Below are positions 35,904-41,798 of a stretch of 42,876 nt of DNA, in pieces. The stretch is taken from assembly GCA_036399815.1 (NCBI GenBank), contig DASWMK010000249.1:1-42876 (forward strand), given 5' to 3'. The position numbers and the translations under genes are program-made. This stretch comes from Acidimicrobiales bacterium (GTDB lineage: Bacteria; Actinomycetota; Acidimicrobiia; Acidimicrobiales; DASWMK01). Positions within the stretch are counted from its first letter, which is position 1, and each line of letters opens with the position of its first letter. Below the pieces are notes generated by a model. It was not told where the DNA came from. It searched no databases and saw only the letters and a list, made by a program, of their open reading frames with translations.

Positions 35904-36340
35904 GACGATAAGCGTACGATACGAAATTGCACCGCGTTGCATACTGTGTGAGCCCGCAGCGCTCGCGCCGCGGCCTACCCCGGCACCCTCGCTCCCCGCC
36001 GCGGCGCACATCCCGGCGACCACCCGCTTACCGGCTCGCCGCCGCCCCCGTCCCGCGGCGTCCCGTCCCCTGCCCGGCCCCCCGTCCTCCACCCGCGCCC
36101 TCCCGCGCCCGCGTCCTCCCACACCCGGTCCCTCGGCCTGCGTCGCGCCGCGCTCTCCCGCCGTTCGCCGCGTCGAGTAAGACCCTGCGTCCCGGCGGCA
36201 TGCGCGCCCCCGGCCGCCAATGACGGACGCTGAGGTGCGCACCGACATCCCGCGGACGAGGCGAAGATGAGAACGTCACTCGTGGTCGCGGGGCCTCCCA
36301 GGGCCGACTCGACCGCCGCCGAACATCGAGAGCACGGACC
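35904..36340. other. 437-bp gene-poor region with strongly C-rich plus strand
   Basis: The 35960-36180 part is dominated by C on the plus strand (G on minus), unlike the rest of the island. It has a four-run G-quadruplex motif on the minus strand at 36062-36083. Open frames here are artefacts of the skew: they overlap on both strands, lack SDs and encode only Arg/Pro/Ala-rich text. The left edge holds the probable leaderless promoter of the coiled-coil gene. Confidence 0.55.
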
Positions 36341-37117
36341 GTGATGCCTGATGTGACAGCGTGGGATCCGACCGACTGGGCTGCTGCTGGCACCGTCGCG
36401 TATGCAGCCATTGCACTCGTTGCGGCGATCTTCGTGTACTTCCAGGTTCGCGAGGCACGGCGAGCGCGGGAGGAGCAAGCTCGCCCGTTCGTTGTTGTGG
36501 ACATCCAGCCGAGCACGGTCTGGTGGAACGTCCTCAACTTGGTTGTTGAGAACGTCGGCACAACGGTCGCCCACGACGTCCGAATCCACTTCACCCCCGC
36601 GCCTGCATCCTCGAGGGCTGGGTACGACCTCGCCCACTCCAGCCTCTTGAGCGATGGGATTCCGACGCTGCCACCGCGCAGGCGCATCGAGGCTCTCTTC
36701 GACGTCGCCAGCGAGCGCAAGGACTCTGGCCTTCCGAATCGATATGACGTTGAAGTTCGCTTCCGTGACTATCGCCGCCGCGAGCAAGAACCGCTCCGAT
36801 TCGTCATCGACTTCTCATATCTGTACGGGTTGCAGCGGATCGAGAAGTATGGGGTGCACCACGCGGCCAAAGCCCTCCGAGAGATCGAGCGTGTGCTCAA
36901 GAGCTCTCGGCGAGGAGGTCGCCTGGCGATTTGGGTCCGGAGCGAAGACGCCGACATCGAGGCTGACCGAATCGAGGAGGCGATGACCGGCCACTACCCG
37001 AGTCTGGGTCGCAAGTCGCCACCCGAACTCGTCCTTTGGCTTGGGCGAAGCGTGCTCGTCAGATCGCTCGTTCGATGGTGCAGGTCCGTTCGCACGCGGA
37101 TCCGGCCCGGCGCGTAG
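36341..37117 (+). CDS. Membrane-anchored hypothetical protein (N-terminal TM, beta-rich domain)
   Basis: 258 residues from the GTG at 36341 (GAGAG 8 nt upstream; ATG 36344 is the alternative). One N-terminal membrane helix, AAAGTVAYAAIALVAAIFVYF, is followed by a basic charged stretch (REARRAREEQARPF). Next comes a beta-rich domain about 50-155 (FVVVDIQPSTVWWNVLNLVVENVGTTVAHDVRIHF, split by turns) that resembles Ig-like folds with an ENVG-type motif. The C-terminal 90 residues are helical and basic. Proteins with this layout are widespread but uncharacterised. It faces the AlbA_2 module, with 10 bp between the convergent stops. Confidence 0.75.
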   Translation: MMPDVTAWDPTDWAAAGTVAYAAIALVAAIFVYFQVREARRAREEQARPFVVVDIQPSTVWWNVLNLVVENVGTTVAHDVRIHFTPAPASSRAGYDLAHSSLLSDGIPTLPPRRRIEALFDVASERKDSGLPNRYDVEVRFRDYRRREQEPLRFVIDFSYLYGLQRIEKYGVHHAAKALREIERVLKSSRRGGRLAIWVRSEDADIEADRIEEAMTGHYPSLGRKSPPELVLWLGRSVLVRSLVRWCRSVRTRIRPGA

Positions 37118-37127
37118 GCATTGCGGT

Positions 37128-37817
37128 CTATCTGCCCTCGATTAGCTCCAGTTGATGCTCGGCGAGTTGGTCCTTCGACGGCTGCCAACCGAAGCGAGCG
37201 AACAACTCGAACGCCAAGTCGACTGCCGCCTGACGTACATCGGCCACCAAGGCCTCGCGAGGCATGACAACCGTCCGTGTGAACTCCGGCACGCGGGAGC
37301 GATAGGGCTCGAAGAACTCAGCGCGATTGGACTGACCCACCACGAGGCCGCGTCCCTCCAGACCGCGGAGGGTTGCCTCGATTGTCATGACGTCGGAACC
37401 TGCGTCCGATAGCGCCAGCCGCGCAGCGAACTCAGTGACTTCTGTGAGGTAGTAGAGGATCTCCCACACCTCGATGGCGCCTGAGAACCCGACCGGGACA
37501 CGGGTCGCCTCCCGGCCCTCGCGCCAGTCCGCACTCACGGCTCGCAGATGGCCGAACTGCCCACTAGTCCACATCCGCCAGGCTTCGTAGTGCGAGACCA
37601 TGTCTGCGTCGATGTCCTGTCCGACCCAGTCGTGGCCACCGGTCAACTGCTGGCGATCATCGACAAATGGGACTGGCCACCCGCGGAACCGCACAGCGGC
37701 CTTCCGTACGATGTGTTCGAGTTCGCTGTAATGCACTCGATCGGCGACAAAGTCGGCTGGGCGCACGAAGACCTCCCAGTGCGCTCGGGAACGGATCTTG
37801 TGTGCTAGCGCGGTCAC
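37128..37817 (-). CDS. Uncharacterised partner of the AlbA_2 protein (229 aa)
   Basis: 229 residues from the GTG at 37817, with GGAAGG 7 nt upstream and GTGA overlap with the AlbA_2 stop. No known domain is recognised. Visible landmarks: HYSELEHIVRKAAVRFRGWPVPF (about 28-50), DWVGQDIDADMVSHYEAWRMWTSGQFGHLRA, WEILYYLTEVTEFAARLAL, and a helical C-terminus. The aromatic- and acid-rich central part (GQDID, EAWRMW, GQFGH) looks like a conserved helical enzyme or effector core. I recall similar sequences following AlbA_2 genes elsewhere, but cannot verify this here. It is soluble, with no TM. Confidence 0.8.
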   Translation of the reverse strand: MTALAHKIRSRAHWEVFVRPADFVADRVHYSELEHIVRKAAVRFRGWPVPFVDDRQQLTGGHDWVGQDIDADMVSHYEAWRMWTSGQFGHLRAVSADWREGREATRVPVGFSGAIEVWEILYYLTEVTEFAARLALSDAGSDVMTIEATLRGLEGRGLVVGQSNRAEFFEPYRSRVPEFTRTVVMPREALVADVRQAAVDLAFELFARFGWQPSKDQLAEHQLELIEGR

Positions 37818-38425
37818 CACGTGTCCTTCCGCTGCTCGCGAAAGGGGGCACTTGCGTCCGGCTCGGGGGTGGTGGTGAGCCGAACGCCAGCGCGTTCGGC
37901 GCGCTCCACGAACGCCCGCAGTGCCTTTTCAGTCGCAAGGTCAAGCAGGTCGCGCATCTCGGTGGCGCTCGGGACCTCTGCGGTCTCCGGCACCTTCCTG
38001 GTGCGGACGTAACAGGCGCCAGCGCGGAGAACGCCGGGGAAGTCCTTCTTGCACAAGACGGGCACGTCCGCGAATTCGTGAACTTGGATGGCCGCGACGA
38101 TCGCTCCAGAAGACAACGTTCGGTCGGCGATGTCGAACCGAAGAGGCGGATCCGCGTACTCGGCAAGCTTTCGCGCGACATCGTCGTACTCGAGCCAGCT
38201 CGCCAGGTGGTCCCGCTGCAGTCCCGGACCGAGAGCCGCGACATTCGTATCGTCGATGCCGACGATGACGTGACCACCATCACGGAGGTTCGCCATACTC
38301 AGCATCGCTCGCGCGACCTTCGCGAAGAAGGGCAGGTCTGATCGGATCCCAGGTCCCTTGACCTCAAGGCCCCGGAGCTCGTACCCGGGAGAGAGGGCGG
38401 CCTCGATCTCGTCAGCTGCGAGCAT
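37814..38425 (-). CDS. AlbA_2 (Schlafen-type) domain protein
   Basis: 203 residues from the ATG at 38425, which lies inside the end of the integrase remnant (14-bp overlap). The AlbA_2 domain fills most of the protein: ELRGLEVKGPGI (E21, K23), FFAKVARAMLSMANLRDGGHVIVGIDD (split by the loop before GG), LRFDIADRTLSSGAIVAAIQV and CYVRTRKVPETAEV. The C-terminus is a helix (TEMRDLLDLATEKALRAFVERAE). AlbA_2 domains bind nucleic acid, and the related Schlafen nucleases cut tRNA through acidic residues in the same positions. It forms a two-gene unit with the 229-aa partner. Role in defence is inferred from the domain and from the island setting. Confidence 0.85.
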   Translation of the reverse strand: MLAADEIEAALSPGYELRGLEVKGPGIRSDLPFFAKVARAMLSMANLRDGGHVIVGIDDTNVAALGPGLQRDHLASWLEYDDVARKLAEYADPPLRFDIADRTLSSGAIVAAIQVHEFADVPVLCKKDFPGVLRAGACYVRTRKVPETAEVPSATEMRDLLDLATEKALRAFVERAERAGVRLTTTPEPDASAPFREQRKDTW

Positions 38426-38938
38426 CAGCGCCCACGCTGGCTGCCTCGTCCATGACCCTCGCGAGTACGTCGGCCGCAACCTTGTCGCCCGTCTCGACGA
38501 AGTGGCTGTACACGTTGAGCGTGGTCGAAGGACGAGCATGACCGAGCCGGCCCGCGACGACGGGTACGGGCACGCCAGCGGTCAACATCGTCGTGGCCAT
38601 AAAGTGGCGCAGGTCGTGGAGACGCACGTCGTTCAGCCCGGCCTTCCGCCGCCACTTGCCCCAGCGTGAGGTCACGCCGTCGGGGCGCCATGGCGTCGAC
38701 CCGTCGGGCTCGTATGAGAAGACGAACGACGTGAATGCGAGTTCGACTCCGCAGAGATCGGCGCGCTCCTCCATCCGCTTGCGGTGGCGCACGAGCGAAT
38801 CGATCGTGCCGGCGTCGAGACTCAGCCGGTAGATCCGGTCGGTCTTGGTGCTCTTGATCACTTGCCGGTCACCGGATCGCGTCCGGCGAACACGCGCAGC
38901 TGCCAGGCGTCGCCGCGCTGGCGCATCGAGCCCTGCAT
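38412..38938 (-). pseudogene. int: Tyrosine recombinase (integrase) with internal deletion
   Basis: The N-terminus from ATG 38938 reads MQGSMRQRGDAWQLRVFAGR, the usual arm-binding (AP2-like) start, and stops at about 38858 after DPVTGK. In another frame the catalytic domain begins at VIKSTKTDRIYRLSLD and continues to the end, with VRLHDLRHFMATTML (HxLR), GRLGHARPSTT and NVYSHF (nucleophile Tyr). Missing are the rest of the arm domain, the core-binding domain and the first catalytic Arg, roughly 200 residues of a normal 380-400. The remnant cannot be a working integrase. It sits beside the tRNA, as expected for the element's int. Confidence 0.85.
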
Positions 38939-38957
38939 GCCGACCACCGTACGACCG

Positions 38958-38979
38958 GTGGATGGACAAGGGATGGACA
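38958..38979. repeat. Arm-type repeat, right copy
   Basis: Identical to 27806-27827 over 22 bp, with two tandem GGATGGACA units. Lies 20 bp upstream of the integrase start and about 54 bp inside attR, so it may act both as arm site and in int control. Confidence 0.7.
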
Positions 38980-38996
38980 CTTGCCCGGACAGCAGA

Positions 38997-39022
38997 AGAG
39001 GCGCTGCTTGCGCAGCGCCTCT
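38997..39022 (-). terminator. Hairpin downstream of tRNA-Gly, island-borne
   Basis: AGAGGCGCTGC (38997-39007) pairs exactly with GCAGCGCCTCT (39012-39022), loop TTGC. It starts 14 nt past the tRNA 3' end. On the minus strand it is followed by a weak U-rich stretch (TCTGCTGT), so it is a plausible terminator replacing the one displaced to 27622-27645. Confidence 0.6.
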
Positions 39023-39032
39023 CATCAGGTAC

Positions 39033-39083
39033 TTCGTGGAGCGGACGACGGGATTCGAACCCGCGACCCTCACCTTGGCAAGG
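39033..39083. repeat. attR: 51-bp repeat within tRNA-Gly
   Basis: Perfect match to 27655-27705. Runs from just beyond the CCA end through the T arm to the anticodon loop of the complete tRNA gene. Confidence 0.93.
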
Positions 39084-39112
39084 TGATGCTCTACCAACTG
39101 AGCCACGTCCGC
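39037..39112 (-). tRNA. tRNA-Gly (anticodon GCC)
   Basis: 76 nt including an encoded CCA. The acceptor is GCGGACG paired with CGTCCGC and discriminator U. The D arm is GCTC..GAGC with AGTTGGTA. The anticodon stem is TCACC/GGTGA, loop TTGCCAA with GCC at 39077-39079 (plus-strand ggc). The T arm is GCGGG-TTCGAAT-CCCGT. All four stems pair. It is the integration target of the island, which restores its 3' end. Confidence 0.97.
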
Positions 39113-39123
39113 GTGGGGTACCG

Positions 39124-39153
39124 AAGATAGCGGCTCGGCGACCGGTTTGCGAA
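39124..39153 (-). promoter_or_regulatory. tRNA-Gly promoter
   Basis: On the minus strand TTCGCA (complement of 39148-39153) and TATCTT (complement of 39124-39129) are 18 bp apart, placing the transcription start a few bases before the mature tRNA 5' end at 39112. Confidence 0.55.
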
Positions 39154-39250
39154 CGGCCCCCGCACCCCTCCGCGGCTAACGTCGGCGTCGCCGCGCGCAC
39201 CCCCCGTCCCGCTGCCGGGACGGGGCCCACGCGCGCGTCCGGGGGTGGTG

Positions 39251-40030
39251 ATGCGACTCGACGTCGAGGTGGCGAGGCGGTCGTTCCGGCGGCACGCGGC
39301 CTACCGCGCGGCGACGGCGGCCGGGGTCTTCACCAACACCGTCTTCGGCTTCATCGACGCCTACATCCTCATCGCCGTCTACCAGGGCCGCAGCGCCATC
39401 AACGGCCTCACCCTCTCCGGCGCCCTCACCTACGCCTTCGTCAAGCAGGGCTCGCTCATGTTCATCGGCGTGTTCTCGCCGCTGGAGCTCGGCGAGCGGG
39501 TGCGCACCGGCGACGTCGTCACCGACCTGTACCGCCCCGTCGACGTCCACCGCTGGTGGGCGGCCGACGAGGCCGGCCGGGCCCTGTTCCACCTGCTCGC
39601 CCGGGGCCTCCCGCCCGTCGCCCTCGGCGCGCTCGTCTTCGACCTCGACCTGCCGGCGTCGGCCACCCGGTGGGCCGGGTTCGTGCTGTCCGCCGTCCTC
39701 GCCGTCGCCGTCGGCTTCCAGCTGCGGTTCCTCGTCTCGCTGAGCGCCTTCTGGTTCCTCGACCAGCGGGGCATGCACAACCTGAACATGGTGATGACGG
39801 GGTTCGTCAGCGGCGGCCTGTTCCCGCTGCCGCTGCTCCCCGACGCGCTGTTCCAGGTGGCCCGCCTGCTGCCCTGGGCGTGCCTGCTCCACCTCCCGAT
39901 GGAGGTCTACCTGGGCCGGGGCCTGGCCGGCCCGCTGCTCGTCCAGGCGGCCTGGCTCGCCGTCCTCGTCGGCGGCGCGAGGGCGACGCTCGCCGCCGCC
40001 ACCCGCAAGGTGGTGCTCCAGGGTGGCTGA
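39251..40030 (+). CDS. ABC-2 family permease 1 (DUF990-like)
   Basis: 259 residues from the ATG at 39251, with GGGGG 5 nt upstream; two GTG codons immediately before are alternatives. About six membrane segments: GVFTNTVFGFIDAYILIAVY, ALTYAFVKQGSLMFIGVFS, LFHLLARGLPPVALGALVF, FVLSAVLAVAVGFQLRFLVSL, FVSGGLFPLPLLP and LLVQAAWLAVLVGGA. The RPVDVHRWWAADEAGRALFHL region is typical of the ABC-2/DUF990 permease pairs found upstream of a dedicated ATPase. Substrate unknown. It overlaps the second permease by 8 bp. Confidence 0.88.
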   Translation: MRLDVEVARRSFRRHAAYRAATAAGVFTNTVFGFIDAYILIAVYQGRSAINGLTLSGALTYAFVKQGSLMFIGVFSPLELGERVRTGDVVTDLYRPVDVHRWWAADEAGRALFHLLARGLPPVALGALVFDLDLPASATRWAGFVLSAVLAVAVGFQLRFLVSLSAFWFLDQRGMHNLNMVMTGFVSGGLFPLPLLPDALFQVARLLPWACLLHLPMEVYLGRGLAGPLLVQAAWLAVLVGGARATLAAATRKVVLQGG

Positions 40031-40832
40031 CGGCTCGCTCACCCGCGTCTACCCCGTCCTCCTGCGGGCCCGCGTCCGGTCCGACTGGCAGTACCGGGCG
40101 TCGTTCGTCATCTGGACCCTGACCTCGGCGGCGGCGACGTTCGCCGAGTTCGTCGCCGTCCTCGTGTTCTTCTCCAACGTCGACGAGCTGGCCGGCTGGT
40201 CGCTCGGCGAGACCGCCGTCCTCTACGGGATGGCCGGCACGTCGTTCGCTCTGGGCAACGCCTTCACCAGCCAGGTCGAGCGCATCTCGCTCCACGTGAA
40301 GGCGGGGACGTTCGACCGCTTCCTGCTCCGCCCGGTCGGCCCCTACCTCCTGCTCGCCGCCGACGAGTTCGCCTTCCGCCGGCTCGGGATGGTCGTCCAG
40401 TCGCTCGGCGTGCTCGGCGTCGCCGCCGTGGTGGCCGACGTCGGCTGGACCGCGCTCGACGCCGTCGTCGTGGTCGCCGCCATCGCCACCGGCACGGTGA
40501 TCTTCGCCGCCATCTGGTGCCTCACGTCCTCGCTCGCCTTCTGGACCGTCGAGACCCAGGAGGTCGCCAGCGCCTTCACCTACGGCGGCGGCTATGCCAC
40601 CCAGTACCCGGCCGACGTCTTCACCGGCTGGCTGCGCCGGCTCCTCCTCACGGTCGTGCCGCTCGGGTTCGTCGCCTACCTGCCCCTCGCCTGGGTCCTC
40701 GGCAAGGACCGGGCGCTCGGCGTCGACCCGGCCTGGGGGTTCGCCTCGCCGCTCGTCGCCGCCGTGCTCGTGGTCGTCGCCCGACTCGTCTGGCGGGCCG
40801 GCCTGCGCCACTACCGCAGCACCGGGAGCTGA
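40023..40832 (+). CDS. ABC-2 family permease 2 (DUF990-like)
   Basis: 269 residues from the GTG at 40023. It starts with a juxtamembrane helix (YPVLLRARVRSDWQYRASF), then about six membrane segments (FVIWTLTSAAATFAEFVAVLVFF, AVLYGMAGTSFALGNAFTSQV, VVVVAAIATGTVIFAAIWCL, VVPLGFVAYLPLAWVLG and VAAVLVVVARLVW among them). The TFDRFLLRPVGPYLLLAADEF motif is the family signature. It forms a heterodimer with permease 1. The ATPase gene starts 2 bp after its stop. Confidence 0.9.
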   Translation: MADGSLTRVYPVLLRARVRSDWQYRASFVIWTLTSAAATFAEFVAVLVFFSNVDELAGWSLGETAVLYGMAGTSFALGNAFTSQVERISLHVKAGTFDRFLLRPVGPYLLLAADEFAFRRLGMVVQSLGVLGVAAVVADVGWTALDAVVVVAAIATGTVIFAAIWCLTSSLAFWTVETQEVASAFTYGGGYATQYPADVFTGWLRRLLLTVVPLGFVAYLPLAWVLGKDRALGVDPAWGFASPLVAAVLVVVARLVWRAGLRHYRSTGS

Positions 40833-40834
40833 GC

Positions 40835-41791
40835 GTGCCCGTCATCGAGCTCGAGGACGTGTCGAAGACGTTCGTCCGCCACACCAGGGTCGGTCGCGTG
40901 CGCCGCCGCCGGGAGGAGGTGCGCGCCGTCGACGGCATCACGCTGACCGTCGGCCAGGGCGACATCGTCGGCTACATCGGGCCCAACGGGGCCGGGAAGT
41001 CGACGACGATCAAGATGCTGACCGGCATCCTGTTCCCGTCGAGCGGGCGGGTCCGGGTCGCAGGGGTCGACCCGCAGCGGGAGCGGGTCGCCCTCGCCCG
41101 CCGGATCGGCGTGGTGTTCGGCCAGCGCACCCAGCTGTGGTGGGACCTGCCCCTCCTCGACTCCTTCGAGCTGCTCCGCTGGGTCTACCGGGTGCCCGAG
41201 GACCGCTACCGCAAGAACCTCGACGCGTTCGTCGACCTGCTCGACATGGCGCCGTTCCTCGACACGCCGGTGCGGCAGCTGTCCCTCGGGCAGCGCATGC
41301 GGGGCGACCTCGTCGCCGCCCTGCTCCACGACCCCGAGCTGCTGTTCCTCGACGAGCCGACCATCGGGCTCGACGTCGTCAGCAAGGCGAGGGTGCGCGA
41401 CTTCCTCGTGCGGATCAACGCCGAGCGGGAGGTGACGATGGTGGTCACCACTCACGACCTCGCCGACGTCGAGCGGCTGTGCGACCGGCTCGTCGTCATC
41501 GACCACGGCCGGGTGGTGCACGACGACACCGTCGAGGGCATCAAGGACCTCTTCGGCGGGGCCCGCACCGTCGTCGTCGACCTGGAGGACGAGGCGCCGC
41601 CGCTCGACCTCGGCCTCCCCGGGGTGGTCGTCGAGCGGGTCGACGGCCCGCGCCAGTGGGTGACGTTCCCCCGCTCCGGGCCGTCGGCGGCGCAGGTGAT
41701 CGCCGCCGTCGCCGGCGCCGCCCGGGTGCGCGACCTGACGGTGATCGAGCCGGCGATCGAGGACGTCGTCGCCCGGATCTACCGGGGCTGA
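40835..41791 (+). CDS. ABC transporter ATP-binding protein for the ABC-2 permease pair
   Basis: 318 residues from the GTG at 40835. Walker A is IGPNGAGKSTTIKML, the Q-loop region VVFGQRTQLWWDLPLLDSFEL, signature LSLGQRMRGDLVAALLHDP, Walker B LLFLDEPTIGLDVV and H-loop TTHDLADVERLCD. The QRTQLWWDLP and LGQRMRGDL motifs are specific to ATPases that serve DUF990-type permeases. The N-terminus carries a basic insert (VGRVRRRREEVR). The C-terminal 80 residues form a small regulatory domain. It ends a three-gene operon that is convergent with the Pro-rich gene at 41799. Confidence 0.94.
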   Translation: MPVIELEDVSKTFVRHTRVGRVRRRREEVRAVDGITLTVGQGDIVGYIGPNGAGKSTTIKMLTGILFPSSGRVRVAGVDPQRERVALARRIGVVFGQRTQLWWDLPLLDSFELLRWVYRVPEDRYRKNLDAFVDLLDMAPFLDTPVRQLSLGQRMRGDLVAALLHDPELLFLDEPTIGLDVVSKARVRDFLVRINAEREVTMVVTTHDLADVERLCDRLVVIDHGRVVHDDTVEGIKDLFGGARTVVVDLEDEAPPLDLGLPGVVVERVDGPRQWVTFPRSGPSAAQVIAAVAGAARVRDLTVIEPAIEDVVARIYRG

Positions 41792-41798
41792 CCGGCCC

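Larger units (their letters stand above)
27655..39083. mobile_element. Genomic island integrated at tRNA-Gly(GCC), probably immobile
   Basis: About 11.4 kb between the 51-bp direct repeats. Internal marks of an integrative element are an integrase remnant next to the tRNA, an excisionase-like gene, and 22-bp repeats near both ends. Cargo on the minus strand is vapBC-hsdMSR and an AlbA_2 two-gene module; a coiled-coil protein and a membrane hypothetical lie between. The interior is visibly richer in A and T than the flanks. Because both recombination genes are damaged, excision would need a helper. The tRNA is rebuilt intact at the right end. Confidence 0.9.

Noticed and set aside
35975-36787. 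Minus-strand frames in the C-rich region
   Set aside because: Frames overlap each other and the 36341 gene, with Arg/Pro-biased text from base skew and no start signals.
38858-39106. Single reading frame MAQLVEHHLAKVR across the tRNA
   Set aside because: Its first part is translated tRNA; only the segment from MQGSMRQRG belongs to the integrase remnant.
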